Source: Pseudonocardia sp. DSM 110487 (GTDB taxonomy: Bacteria; Actinomycetota; Actinomycetes; Mycobacteriales; Pseudonocardiaceae). Taken from it: a stretch of 64,000 nt of DNA. This document shows, in pieces, positions 23,482 to 32,244 of the stretch. Position 1 is the first letter of the stretch; each line of letters starts with the position of its first letter. The DNA is taken from the NCBI RefSeq assembly GCF_019468565.1, contig NZ_CP080521.1, positions 1,922,001 to 1,986,000 of the forward strand. The letters are read 5' to 3'. The notes under the pieces were generated by a model that had not been told where the DNA came from, made no database searches, and saw only the letters and a program-made list of their open reading frames with translations. The position numbers and the translations under genes were made by a program.

Positions 23482-23530
23482 GTGGTCTCGATACGCGCCG
23501 GCCCTGGCGGGCCGGCGCTACTCGACCACC
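23482..23530. repeat. REP-like palindrome, copy 2 (inverted relative to copy 1)
   Basis: Reads GTGGTCTCGATACGC, then a GCCGGCC-rich core, then GCGCTACTCGACCACC. Its reverse complement matches copy 1 at both ends, with a core that differs by several bases. The two copies face each other across an 18-bp spacer in the 168-bp gap between ddl and the dehydrogenase gene. Confidence 0.75.
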
Positions 23531-23577
23531 GGAGGAGGGGGTAGGCGCTGCTCGATCTGCGAGTGTGCCGGGAGGGT

Positions 23578-24669
23578 TCAGAGGCCGAGGCGTTCGATGA
23601 CCGCCGCGACCACCTGATCGGTGGTGGCGGTTCCGCCCACGTCGCGGGTGAGCACGCCGGCGCCGGTGGTGGCGTCGATGGCCTTGCGCAGCCGCTCGGC
23701 CTCGTCGGGTAGGCCGAGGTGGTCGAGCATGAGGGCGGCGCTGCCGATGGCGCCGATCGGGTTGGCGAGGCCATGGCCCGCGATGTCGGGTGCGGAGCCG
23801 TGCACGGGCTCGAACATCGACGGGAACCGGCGCTCCGGGTTGAGGTTCGCGCTGGCGGCGAGGCCGAGGCTGCCGGCGAGGGCCGAGCCGAGGTCGGAGA
23901 GGATGTCGGCGTTCAGGTTGGACGCGACGACGACGGACAGGTCCTCCGGCTTCAGCACGAACTTCGCCGACATGGCGTCGACGAGCACGCTCTCGGTCTC
24001 GACGTCGGGGTAGTCCCGCGCGACCCGGGCGAAGACCTCGTCCCAGAGCACCATGCCGTACTGCTGGGCGTTGGACTTGGTGACCGACGAGACTTTCCTG
24101 CGCGGCCGGGTGCGGGCCAGGTCGAACGCGAACCGCATGATCCGCTCGCAGCCCTTCTCGGTGAACAGCGCGGTCTGAAGGGCGACCTCGTTGCCGGGGC
24201 CGCGGCCCGCGAGGTTGCGCCCGCCGAAACCGGCGTACTCGCCCTCGCTGTTCTCCCGGACGACCACCCAGTCCAGCTCGGTGTGGTCGGCCTTGCGGAG
24301 CGGGGAGACGACGCCGGGGTGGAAGTGCACCGGGCGGACGTTGGCCCACTGGTCGAAGCTCTGACAGATCGCGAGGCGAAGACCCCACAGGCTGATGTGG
24401 TCGGGCACGGTGGGCCAGCCGACCGCGCCGAAGTAGATGGCGTCGAAGTCGCGGAGCGTCTCGAGGCCGTCGGGGTCCATCATGCGGCCGGTCTTCTCGT
24501 AGTAGCCGCAGCCCCACGGGAGCTCGGTCCAGTCGAAGGCGAATGCGCCGTGGGAGGCGTCCGCGAGGGCGTCGAGGACGGCCCGGCCCGCGGCGACGAC
24601 CTCGACCCCGACCCCGTCGGCAGGGATGGCGGCGATCCGGAACCTGCGCTGTTCGGTCGGTGCTGGCAT
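23578..24669 (-). CDS. Tartrate dehydrogenase/D-malate dehydrogenase-type enzyme
   Basis: 363 residues of the isocitrate/isopropylmalate dehydrogenase family, which oxidatively decarboxylate (2R)-hydroxyacids with NAD+ and a divalent metal. The tartrate/D-malate branch is indicated by IYFGAVGWPTVPDHISLWGLRL and QSFDQWANVRP. Other landmarks: VVRENSEGEYAGFGG, SVTKSNAQQYG (catalytic Lys), SNLNADILSDLGSAL (metal aspartates) and EPVHGSAPDIAGHGLANPIGAI. It stands alone, convergent with ddl. Confidence 0.9.
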   Translation of the reverse strand: MPAPTEQRRFRIAAIPADGVGVEVVAAGRAVLDALADASHGAFAFDWTELPWGCGYYEKTGRMMDPDGLETLRDFDAIYFGAVGWPTVPDHISLWGLRLAICQSFDQWANVRPVHFHPGVVSPLRKADHTELDWVVVRENSEGEYAGFGGRNLAGRGPGNEVALQTALFTEKGCERIMRFAFDLARTRPRRKVSSVTKSNAQQYGMVLWDEVFARVARDYPDVETESVLVDAMSAKFVLKPEDLSVVVASNLNADILSDLGSALAGSLGLAASANLNPERRFPSMFEPVHGSAPDIAGHGLANPIGAIGSAALMLDHLGLPDEAERLRKAIDATTGAGVLTRDVGGTATTDQVVAAVIERLGL

Positions 24670-24762
24670 GGGAATCAGTGAAGCCGCCGAGATACGCTGT
24701 GTCCAAGATGCCCTACCGATCCCGCCGATAGGCCGCGCCTATCCGTCCAGCTCCACGGGGTT

Positions 24763-25425
24763 CTAGGGCTGTTGGTGGCCGTGCACCAGGCGCGTCAGGG
24801 CCGGGCCCAGCGCGTGGCGTTGTTCACCCACCCGCACCCAGCGGGGTCCGCCGAACGGGGCCTGCTCCTCAACGGTCAGTTCCACGCCGGGGTAGATGCC
24901 CAGCTCACCGAGGTAGCGCAGGGCGGCGCTGTCGCGGTCGGACACCCGGTCCACTCGGAACCGGCTGCCGGCGGGCGCGGCGTCGAGCGGCTCGCCCCAG
25001 CCCTCCTCGTGTGGGCCGTCGCGGGGCGGGATCGGGTCGCCGTGCGGGTCGTGCGTGGGATGGCCGAGCGCGGCGTCGATGCGTTCCTCGAGCCGGTCGG
25101 AGAGGGCGTGCTCCAGCAGTTCGGCCTCGGCGTGCACCTCGTCCCACGGCACGTCGAGCACACGGGCGAGGAAGGTCTCCAGCAGCCGGTGGCGGCGCAC
25201 CACGCGCAGCGCGGCGCGCTCGCCGGACGCGGTGAGCTGCAGTGTGCGGCTGTCCGGCCGGGTGAGCAGGCTCCCGTCCTCCAGCCGTTTCACCATGGCC
25301 GAAACCGACGGCGCGGACACGCCGAGCTCGTGGGCGAGCTGTCCTGTGGTGACCGGCTCGCCGCGGTGGGCGAGGTGGTAGATCGCCTTGAGGTAGTCCT
25401 CGGTCGCCCGGGACATCGTCACCAT
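24763..25425 (-). CDS. DtxR/MntR-family metal-dependent repressor
   Basis: 220 residues. The winged helix (RATEDYLKAIYHLAHRGEPVTTGQLAHELGVSAPSVSAMVKRLE, read in parts) and the dimerisation helices with metal ligands (RRHRLLETFLARVL, VHAEAELLEHALS, as HxxxE..H/E pattern) are followed by an SH3/FeoA-like C-terminal domain (GELGIYPGVELTVEEQAPFGG). It represses metal uptake or activates iron storage when Fe2+ or Mn2+ is bound. No metal transporter adjoins it, so its regulon is elsewhere. Confidence 0.93.
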   Translation of the reverse strand: MVTMSRATEDYLKAIYHLAHRGEPVTTGQLAHELGVSAPSVSAMVKRLEDGSLLTRPDSRTLQLTASGERAALRVVRRHRLLETFLARVLDVPWDEVHAEAELLEHALSDRLEERIDAALGHPTHDPHGDPIPPRDGPHEEGWGEPLDAAPAGSRFRVDRVSDRDSAALRYLGELGIYPGVELTVEEQAPFGGPRWVRVGEQRHALGPALTRLVHGHQQP

Positions 25426-25449
25426 GCCGGAATCGTATGTGGCGCTAGG

Positions 25450-26007
25450 TCAGCGCACAGCGACGGCCGTGGCGGGCAGCGTCTCGCGGATCACGTCGGA
25501 CAGCTGCTGCAATGGCGCGCTGCCGGCGTCGACCGGGGTGGTGAGCGCGACGTAGACCGGTCGGTCCACCGCGATGTAGCTCACCTGGACGGGTTGGGGG
25601 AGTCCATCCTCGAGCTGTAGCCAGCGCACCCCGTTGACCTCGAGGAGCGCCGAGGTGGGGGTCAGCTCGGCCGGCCGGGGGAGCCCGCAACGGAGTACGG
25701 CTGGCCGGGGTGCCGCCGCCCACGCACGCACGCCGGGCAGGCTCGGGGCCTCGGCGATCGGGCGGGGCGGCATGGGACCGTCGGGGCCGTCCAGCTCCGC
25801 GGGGAGCGCGGCGAGCAGGGCGGTGCACTCCGGGCCGGTCGCGTCCGGCGAGTCGACCGGTGCCACGGCGAGCGGCCCGGTGTCGGGCGGGGGCGGCTCC
25901 CCGGTGCCGCGCACGCGCGCATTGATCGCGATCGCGGCCACCGCGACCGCGAGCAGCAGCGGAAGTGCGATCGCGATCACGACGGGCGGGGAGAACCGGG
26001 TGCCCAC
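25450..26007 (-). CDS. DUF3515 membrane-anchored protein
   Basis: 185 residues. An N-terminal signal anchor (PPVVIAIALPLLLAVAVAAIA) is followed by an extracytoplasmic domain with two cysteines (GPECTALLAALP, VLRCGLPRP). CTALLAALPAEL...VRAWAAAPRPAVLRCGLPRP is the DUF3515 pattern (in Mycobacterium tuberculosis the family member lies beside ddlA and thiL). Function unknown; context suggests an envelope role. It is 12 bp downstream of the Lrp-domain gene. Confidence 0.85.
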   Translation of the reverse strand: MGTRFSPPVVIAIALPLLLAVAVAAIAINARVRGTGEPPPPDTGPLAVAPVDSPDATGPECTALLAALPAELDGPDGPMPPRPIAEAPSLPGVRAWAAAPRPAVLRCGLPRPAELTPTSALLEVNGVRWLQLEDGLPQPVQVSYIAVDRPVYVALTTPVDAGSAPLQQLSDVIRETLPATAVAVR

Positions 26008-26019
26008 GAGCCGTCTATC

Positions 26020-26256
26020 TCAGGAGAGGTGCACCACCGGGCAGGTCAGCGTGCGGGTGATCCCGCTGACGCCCTGGACCTGCGCGACGACGAGCTGGCC
26101 GAGCTGGTCGACGTCCTCGGCCTCGGCACGCACGATCACGTCGTAGGGTCCGGTGACGTCCTCGGCCGACACCACGCCGGTGATCGCGGCGATCGCCGCG
26201 GCCACGGCGGCGGCCTTGCCGACCTCCGTCTGTACCAGGATGTAAGCCTGCACCAC
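26020..26256 (-). CDS. Stand-alone Lrp/AsnC ligand-binding (RAM) domain protein
   Basis: 78 residues containing only the RAM domain of Lrp/AsnC regulators: MVQAYILVQTEVGKAAAV, VVSAEDVTGPYDVIVRAEAED, VQGVSGITRTLTCPVV. There is no DNA-binding domain. Such proteins form ring oligomers that bind amino acids. Beside thiL and DUF3515 this is a conserved actinobacterial arrangement. Confidence 0.9.
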   Translation of the reverse strand: MVQAYILVQTEVGKAAAVAAAIAAITGVVSAEDVTGPYDVIVRAEAEDVDQLGQLVVAQVQGVSGITRTLTCPVVHLS

Positions 26257-26326
26257 GGCGAGCCCCTTCCAGTTCGATCATCGGACGTAGGAGAGTCGGA
26301 AGCCGAACGTACCGGAGGTGACGCCC

Positions 26327-27313
26327 GTGACCACATCGCAACCGACCCCGACGGGCGAAGCGGAGGCGGAGAACACACTCGCGGGGATCGGTGAGTTCGG
26401 ACTGATCGCCCGGCTGACCGAAGGCCGCGCCTCCGCGCCGGCCACGCTGCTCGGACCGGGCGACGATGCCGCCGTGCTCGCCGCGTCCGACGGTCGCGTC
26501 GTCGCGAGCACGGACGTGCTCGTTGCGGGCGTGCACTTCCGGCTCGACTGGTCCAATCCCGAGCAGATCGGGCGCAAGGCGGCGGCGGCCAACCTCGCCG
26601 ACATCGCCGCGATGGGCGCGGTCCCGACGGGGCTGCTAGTGGGCCTCGCCTGCCCCGCCGACAGCCCTGTCGACGTGCTCAACGGGCTGACGGACGGCCT
26701 GTGGGCGGAGGCCCGGTCGGTCGGGGCTGGGGTGGTCGGTGGCGACGTGGTGTCCTCGCCGACGCTCGTCCTGTCGGTCACGGCACTGGGCTCCCTCGAA
26801 GGGCGGGAGCCGGTGACCCGGGGCGGGGCGCGTCCTGGCGACACGCTCGCCCTGGCCGGGCGCATCGGCTGGGCGGCCGCCGGGTGGGCGGTGCTGGCGC
26901 GCGGGTTCCGCTCCCCGGTGGCGGTGGTGTCGGCGCACCGGGTGCCGGAGCCGCCGTACGCCGCCGGGCCGCAGGCCGCCGACGCCGGCGCCACCGCCAT
27001 GATCGACATCTCGGACGGGCTGCTCGCCGACCTCGGTCACGTCGCGCGGGCGTCCGGCGTGCGGATCGACGTGCGCACCGCGGCCCTGGCCGTGCCGGAC
27101 CGGCTGGTCGACGTCGGCGCGGCGCTCGGGATCGACCCGATGCACTGGCTGCTCACCGGCGGTGAGGACCACGCGCTCGCCGCGACCTTCCCCGGCGACG
27201 TCCCCGATGGCTGGAGGGTGATCGGCACGGTGGCCGACGGCGAGCCGGACGTACTGGTGGACGGGCGCCGGTACGAGGGTGGCACCGGCGGCTGGGATCA
27301 TTTCGTCCGCTGA
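26327..27313 (+). CDS. thiL: Thiamine-monophosphate kinase
   Basis: 328 residues from the GTG at 26327, placed 7 bases after GGAGGT; a GTG at 26318 overlaps that ribosome site. It phosphorylates thiamine monophosphate to thiamine diphosphate. AIRS-like fold motifs: GIGEFGLIARLTEG, GPGDDAAVLAASDGR, ASTDVLVAGVHF, ANLADIAAMGA, GGDVVSSPTLVLSVTALG and SDGLLADLGHVA, LLTGGEDHALAATFP. Divergent from the Lrp-domain gene. Confidence 0.96.
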   Translation: MTTSQPTPTGEAEAENTLAGIGEFGLIARLTEGRASAPATLLGPGDDAAVLAASDGRVVASTDVLVAGVHFRLDWSNPEQIGRKAAAANLADIAAMGAVPTGLLVGLACPADSPVDVLNGLTDGLWAEARSVGAGVVGGDVVSSPTLVLSVTALGSLEGREPVTRGGARPGDTLALAGRIGWAAAGWAVLARGFRSPVAVVSAHRVPEPPYAAGPQAADAGATAMIDISDGLLADLGHVARASGVRIDVRTAALAVPDRLVDVGAALGIDPMHWLLTGGEDHALAATFPGDVPDGWRVIGTVADGEPDVLVDGRRYEGGTGGWDHFVR

Positions 27314-27375
27314 GCGGAGCTTGCGGAGCGAGCATCGACGTTGACCTGCCCGGCACTGCGGGGCCACGGTGGGGT

Positions 27376-28191
27376 ATGGCCGTGCAGATGTTCCCGCAGT
27401 TCGTGCGCCTGTTCGACGAGCTCCGCTACGAGCCGACCGCGAAGCGGATCCGGGCACTCGTCGACGGCGACCCGGTGGCCGACACGACGGGCGCCGTGGT
27501 CGTCTGGGAGCCGCACCGGGTGGTTCCGACCTATGCCGTGCCGGTGGCCGACGTCCGGGCCGAGCTCGTGCCCGCTCCTGCCGTCGACGTGCCGCGCAAG
27601 CCCGAGCGGCTGCGTGCGGGGTTGCCTACCGTGCTCACCCCGTCCACGGCCTTCGGCGCGCACACGACCGCGGGTGAGCCGTTGACCCTGAGGACGGCGG
27701 CAGGCGAGCGCGTCGGCGCCGCCTTCCGGCCGGCCGACCCCGACCTCGCGGGGTTCGTCCTGCTCGACTTCGCCGCGTTCGACTGGCTGGAGGAGGACGA
27801 CGCGATCGTCTCCCACCCGCGGGACCCGTTCCACCGCGTCGACATCCGGCACGGCTCCCGGCAGGTGCGCGTGGAGCGGGACGGAGAGGTGCTCGCCGAG
27901 TCCGGCCGGCCGGTGCTGGTGTTCGAGACGTCGCTGCCGATGCGCACCTACCTGCCCCGGGGCGACGTACGGCTCGACCTGCTGGAGCCGAGCCCGACGC
28001 GGACGGCGTGCGCCTACAAGGGCGTGGCGTCCTACCTCGCGTTCGGCGGCAGGGACCTCGCGTGGACCTACGAGGCCCCGCTGCCCGACGCCCACGAGCT
28101 CGCCGGGCTGGTCTGCTTCTTCGACGAGCGGGTGGACGTGACGGTGGACGGGGAGAAGCGCCCGCGTCCCGTCACGCCCTGGTCGGACTGA
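27376..28191 (+). CDS. DUF427 protein with a duplicated domain
   Basis: 271 residues. Two related halves are visible: GDPVADTTGAVVVWEPHRVVPTYAVPVADV (read in parts, residues 30-60) and GEVLAESGRPVLVFETSLPMRTYLPRGDV (about 170-200), each a V.W.....P.YyfP..DV DUF427 core. The second ends with the canonical TACAYKGVASYLAFGG and ends FFDERVDVTVDGE. DUF427 is a small compact beta fold of unknown function, common in actinobacteria. The first copy is more degenerate. Confidence 0.88.
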   Translation: MAVQMFPQFVRLFDELRYEPTAKRIRALVDGDPVADTTGAVVVWEPHRVVPTYAVPVADVRAELVPAPAVDVPRKPERLRAGLPTVLTPSTAFGAHTTAGEPLTLRTAAGERVGAAFRPADPDLAGFVLLDFAAFDWLEEDDAIVSHPRDPFHRVDIRHGSRQVRVERDGEVLAESGRPVLVFETSLPMRTYLPRGDVRLDLLEPSPTRTACAYKGVASYLAFGGRDLAWTYEAPLPDAHELAGLVCFFDERVDVTVDGEKRPRPVTPWSD

Positions 28192-28194
28192 CCC

Positions 28195-28998
28195 TCACGG
28201 CGCGGGAAACCGCGCCGCGCGGACGCGTTGCAGCGACGCTGCCGTGCCCAGCTCGGTGCGGGCGAGGGGGTTCTGGTGGTAGAAGCGCAGCAGGTGGAAC
28301 AGCAGCGCGGGACTCACCGCGTAATGCCCGGCGGGGAACTCGATCCCCGTCGCGTCCCGCCGTCGCCGGCCCGCCGTGGTCCAGGAGAACCGCTCGGCCC
28401 GCCTCCGCACGTCCCGCGCCCTGAGGAAGATGGTGCCCGTCGTCACCGCGACCACGGCCTCGATGTCGTCCCACGACGCGGCGAGCGACCGGCCGCCACC
28501 GCGGACATGCACCGTCTCCGGGCCGAGCCGGATCGTCGGCAGCGGGGCGCCCCGCAGGAGCACCACCAGCGGCAGTCCGGCGACGACGGCGCCGCAGCAC
28601 AGGAAGAGGACTCCGGTGACCGCGCCCGCGGCCAGGTGCGCCGCCCCGAGCATCAGCCCACCGCCGCCGAGGGACAGCAGCCATGCACCGGCGGCCAGAT
28701 GCAGCGCGCGGGGCTGGCGGACCCGCAACACCCGAGCCCCGTCGTCGTCCGTCGCGAGGTCGACGCCGCGGACCGCGGTCCGCGGCACCCTGCCCCGGAC
28801 GATCAGGACGAAGAAGCCGCTGATCCCGACGCCGAGGAGGATGACGGACGTCGCGAACCACGTGCTGTCGCGCAGCCTGGGGATACTCGCCGTGATCATG
28901 ATCAGACCGACCACCAGGGTCAGGACGGCCAAGCCGATATCCCGGAAACGGCTCGGCGGCGTCCACGCGGCCGGCAGGTCGAGCTCGCGAACGGACAT
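28195..28998 (-). CDS. Four-TM membrane protein with PH-like C-terminal region
   Basis: 267 residues from the ATG at 28998 (GAGGGG upstream). Membrane helices occur at about 21-42, 48-70, 102-125 and 128-150. After them comes a beta-rich segment ETVHVRGGGRSLAASWDDIEAVVAVT, TIFLRARDVRRRAERF, which looks like the bacterial PH-like fold of membrane-anchored actinobacterial proteins. No catalytic motif. Convergent with the DUF427 gene, 3 bp apart. Confidence 0.7.
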   Translation of the reverse strand: MSVRELDLPAAWTPPSRFRDIGLAVLTLVVGLIMITASIPRLRDSTWFATSVILLGVGISGFFVLIVRGRVPRTAVRGVDLATDDDGARVLRVRQPRALHLAAGAWLLSLGGGGLMLGAAHLAAGAVTGVLFLCCGAVVAGLPLVVLLRGAPLPTIRLGPETVHVRGGGRSLAASWDDIEAVVAVTTGTIFLRARDVRRRAERFSWTTAGRRRRDATGIEFPAGHYAVSPALLFHLLRFYHQNPLARTELGTAASLQRVRAARFPAP

Positions 28999-29177
28999 CG
29001 CGCAGGTACCCCTCTCATCGGTGGCGCGAACCGTAGCGGGGGCGTCGGGGACCCGTCCCCGACAGTGATCAGGAAGACCCTTTCCCTCCGCCCGGGAGGA
29101 CTGAGAGTCTCTCGGCGGATGCCGAGCCGCTCCGGGCAGCGGGGCGGCGGCATCCACCTCGAGGAGGAGGACGTCGG

Positions 29178-30479
29178 ATGCGACTGTTCCGCGCGGTCAC
29201 GGTCGCGTGCGCCGCCGCCATGGCGATCAGCGCCTGCGCACCCGGACAGCCCGCTGACGAACCGGCCGCCGCCGGACCACAGCAGATCGACTGGGCGAGC
29301 TTCCGTGGCCAGACCCTGGACTACCTGTACTTCACCGATGGTCCCGACGAGGCCGCCACCCGTGCCGTGATCGACCGGTTCACCCAGGAGACCGGCAGCA
29401 CCGTCAACCTGCAGATCGTCCCGTTCGCCGACCTCGAGCGCACGCTGCAGGGGCGGATCGGCAGCGGCACGCCGCCGCACGTCGCCCGGGTGCAGACCTG
29501 GTCGCCCTACGCCGACTCGCTCGTCGACCTGAAGACCTACTTCGGGCCGGACTACCCCCAGCAGTTCACCCCGGGGCCGGCCGCCGCCGCGCAGGCCCCC
29601 GACGGCCGGATGCTGGGCGCCCCCAACGACCTGACGATGAACGGCCCGTTCGTCAACGTCGACGCGTTCAACCGCGCGGGGATCCCGCTGCCCACCGCCC
29701 AGGACCCGTGGACCTGGGACGAGATGGTGGCCGCGGCCACCGCCGTGCAGCAGGCGAACGGGATGGAGTCGGCGATCGCGATCGACAAGTCGGGGCACCG
29801 GTTGAGCACGGTGCTGAGCGCGTTCGGCACGGCGCTGATCGGGCAGGACGGGAAGGAGGCGCTCGACCCGGCGAAGGCCGAGGCGGCGCTGAACAGCCTC
29901 AACGGGCTGGTGCAGTCCGGCGCGATCCTCAAGGACTTCTGGCTGGAGCAGGGCAGCCGCTACCGCGGCGCCAACGAGCAGTTCCTCGCCCAGCAGGTGC
30001 CGGTGTACCTGTCGGGCAACTGGCAGGTCGGGCAGTTCGCGCAGAACGCGACGTTCCAGTGGGCCGCCGTGCCGAACGCCTGCGGCGAGCGCTGCGGCGG
30101 CTTCCCTGGCGGGAAGTACCTCGTCGCGTTCTCCGAGAGCAGCAACCCGGCGCTGGGTGCGGCGTTCGTCGAGTGGATGAACCGGGCCGAGGCGCAGCGC
30201 GCGATGTCGGAGCAGTCGTTCTGGCTGCCCACCCGCCGCGACCTCGTCGAGTCCGGAATCACCTACCCGTCCCGCACCGAGGACATGGGCGTCTTCCTCG
30301 CCGACGTCGCCGTCACACCTGAGGACACCTATGCGGCGAACGGCAGCCCGGCGTTCAACGGGTCGGCAAGGCTGTTCGTGGAGGAGATCAGCAAGCTGTT
30401 CGCGGGACAGCAGGACGCCGCGACGACGGTCACCGCGGTGAAGACGGGTGTGGCCGAGCTCGTCGAGCAAACCTCATGA
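29178..30479 (+). CDS. Sugar ABC transporter substrate-binding lipoprotein (family 1)
   Basis: 433 residues. A lipoprotein signal (AVTVACAAAMAISAC) is followed by a CUT1 binding-protein fold: LDYLYFTDGPDEAATRAVIDRF, VNLQIVPFADLERTLQGRIGSGTPPHVARV, NWQVGQFAQNATFQWAAVP. The ribosome site is GAGGAGGAGG before the ATG. First of a four-gene operon (29178-34886) coupled by overlaps. No ATPase gene is in the operon, so a shared ATPase is needed. An 8-bp inverted repeat (29117-29124/29148-29155) lies in the leader just before the ribosome site. Confidence 0.93.
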   Translation: MRLFRAVTVACAAAMAISACAPGQPADEPAAAGPQQIDWASFRGQTLDYLYFTDGPDEAATRAVIDRFTQETGSTVNLQIVPFADLERTLQGRIGSGTPPHVARVQTWSPYADSLVDLKTYFGPDYPQQFTPGPAAAAQAPDGRMLGAPNDLTMNGPFVNVDAFNRAGIPLPTAQDPWTWDEMVAAATAVQQANGMESAIAIDKSGHRLSTVLSAFGTALIGQDGKEALDPAKAEAALNSLNGLVQSGAILKDFWLEQGSRYRGANEQFLAQQVPVYLSGNWQVGQFAQNATFQWAAVPNACGERCGGFPGGKYLVAFSESSNPALGAAFVEWMNRAEAQRAMSEQSFWLPTRRDLVESGITYPSRTEDMGVFLADVAVTPEDTYAANGSPAFNGSARLFVEEISKLFAGQQDAATTVTAVKTGVAELVEQTS

Positions 30480-31354
30480 CCCGGAGCTGGACCGGTCCCC
30501 GGGTCGCCCCGTACCTGTTCATCCTCCCGAACATGCTGCTGTTCGGGGCCTTCACGATCTGGCCGGCGATCAACGGGTTCAACATCAGCCTGTACGACAG
30601 CGACAACGGCAGGACGTTCCGCTACGTCGGCACCGAGAACTACGCCGAGATCGTCTCCTCGGCGGAGTTCTGGCGGGTCGCCCGGCTCACCGTCGTGTTC
30701 GTGATCGGCCTCGTCGTGCTCACCACGGTGGCGGCCACCGCGCTCGCGCTGCTGCTGAACGCGCAGCGGCGCGGGCGCGGGGCGCTGCGGGCGGCGTACT
30801 TCGTGCCGTTCCTGGTGTCGCCGGTGGTCGTCGGGCTGATCTGGAACCTTGCCCTGGAGCGGCAGAACGGCCTGGTCAACACGGCGCTGCAGGCGGTGGG
30901 CCTCGGCGCGCCCGGCTGGCTGCTCGACGGCGGCCTCGCGATGGGCGTGATCATCGTGGTCGGGCTGTGGACGCAGGTCGGGTTCTACGCGCTGATCGTG
31001 CTCGCCGGGCTGCAGGGCATCGACAGGGGGCTCTACGAGGCCGCGCGGATCGACGGCGCCGGAACGTGGCAACAGCTGCGGCTGATCACCCTTCCGCTGC
31101 TGCGGCCCACCACGCTCGTCGTGGTGATCCTCGCGACGATCCACGCGTTCCAGGCGTTCGACTACATCTACACGCTCACCGGCGGCGGCCCGCTCGGTGC
31201 CACCACGCTGATCGTGCAGTTCATCTACGAGTCGTCGTTCGAGTCGCCGATCCGCTACGGGCTCGCGAGCGCGGCAGGCGTGGTGCTGTTCGTCGTGGTG
31301 TTCGGCGTGACAGCGCTCAACTACCTCGTCGGCCGCCGGCAGGAGGCGGTCTGA
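30476..31354 (+). CDS. Sugar ABC transporter permease (MalF/UgpA type)
   Basis: 292 residues, six membrane helices starting with VAPYLFILPNMLLFGAFTIWP. The cytoplasmic EAA loop that docks the ATPase is YEAARIDGAGTWQQLRLITLPLLRP. It starts inside the stop of the binding-protein gene (ATGA, 30476-30479). With the next gene it forms the heterodimeric membrane channel for a sugar or oligosaccharide. Confidence 0.94.
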   Translation: MTRSWTGPRVAPYLFILPNMLLFGAFTIWPAINGFNISLYDSDNGRTFRYVGTENYAEIVSSAEFWRVARLTVVFVIGLVVLTTVAATALALLLNAQRRGRGALRAAYFVPFLVSPVVVGLIWNLALERQNGLVNTALQAVGLGAPGWLLDGGLAMGVIIVVGLWTQVGFYALIVLAGLQGIDRGLYEAARIDGAGTWQQLRLITLPLLRPTTLVVVILATIHAFQAFDYIYTLTGGGPLGATTLIVQFIYESSFESPIRYGLASAAGVVLFVVVFGVTALNYLVGRRQEAV

Positions 31355-32244
31355 TGGTGCTCGAACGCGCGGTGCCTGCCCCGCCGACGGGGGCCCCGCC
31401 GCGGCGGTGGACCTCGATCGGCGAGCAGCCGCCCGCGCCGGCCGCCGTCGTGCGGGCCACGGTGCTCGTCGCGGGTGCGCTTTTCGTGCTCGCCCCGATC
31501 GTCTGGGCCGTGCTCTCGTCGTTCAAGACGGCCACCGAGCTGGCGCAGCGTCCGCCGACGCTGATCCCGCAGAACCCGACCGGTGCGAACTACGTCGAGG
31601 CGCTCACGGCATTCGACTTCGGCCACTACTTCCTCAACAGCACCCTCGTCACGGTGCTGGCCACGCTGCTGACCCTCGCGGTGAACGCGATGGCCGCCTA
31701 CGCGCTGGCGAAGTACAACTTCAGGGGCCGCGACACGCTGTTCCTCGTCACGCTGGCCACGATCATGATCCCGCTGCAGGTGATCTTCCTGCCGGTGTAC
31801 CAGGTGGTGACCTCGCTCGGGCTGGTCAACACGCTGTGGGGGATGATCATCCCGGCCGCGGCGACGCCCACCGGGGTGTTCCTCCTCCGCCAGTACATGC
31901 TCAGCCTGCCCGACGACCTCATCGAGGCGGCCCGGATCGACGGGGCAGGCGAGTTCCGGATCTTCCTTCGGATCATCCTGCCGCTGTGCAGGCCCGCGCT
32001 CGCGGTGGTGGCGATCTTCTCGGTCATCTGGCGGTGGAACGACTTCCTGTGGCCGCTGATCATCGCCCAGGACGAGTCGGTGTACACGCTCCCGGTGGCG
32101 CTGGCGCGGTTCTCCGGGCAGCTGGTGGTGCCGTTCCACCTCGTGCTCGCGATGTCGGTGCTGTCGATCGTCCCGGTGGTCGTGCTGTTCCTGCTGCTCC
32201 AGCGCCAGATCATCGCCGGCATCGCCCAGACCGGGTTCAAATGA
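31354..32244 (+). CDS. Sugar ABC transporter permease (MalG/UgpE type)
   Basis: 296 residues. A longer cytoplasmic N-terminus is followed by six helices; AAYALAKYNFRGRDTLF precedes TM3 as in MalG-type subunits. The EAA loop is IEAARIDGAGEFRIFLRIILPLCRP, and WRWNDFLWPLII is the typical MalG-branch WNxFLWPL. The ATG at 31354 overlaps the previous stop by one base (TGATG). Confidence 0.94.
   Translation: MVLERAVPAPPTGAPPRRWTSIGEQPPAPAAVVRATVLVAGALFVLAPIVWAVLSSFKTATELAQRPPTLIPQNPTGANYVEALTAFDFGHYFLNSTLVTVLATLLTLAVNAMAAYALAKYNFRGRDTLFLVTLATIMIPLQVIFLPVYQVVTSLGLVNTLWGMIIPAAATPTGVFLLRQYMLSLPDDLIEAARIDGAGEFRIFLRIILPLCRPALAVVAIFSVIWRWNDFLWPLIIAQDESVYTLPVALARFSGQLVVPFHLVLAMSVLSIVPVVVLFLLLQRQIIAGIAQTGFK

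Noticed and set aside
23416..23530. CRISPR-like or attachment-site repeat
   Set aside because: Only two copies, inverted, each palindromic, without spacer units or an integrase; a REP pair explains it better.
29096..29160. CTGAGAG and a GC-rich hairpin before the first sugar-binding protein, recalling a TPP riboswitch
   Set aside because: The second conserved TPP element (CCTGA…GGxTAATxCC) is absent, so only an ordinary leader hairpin is supported.
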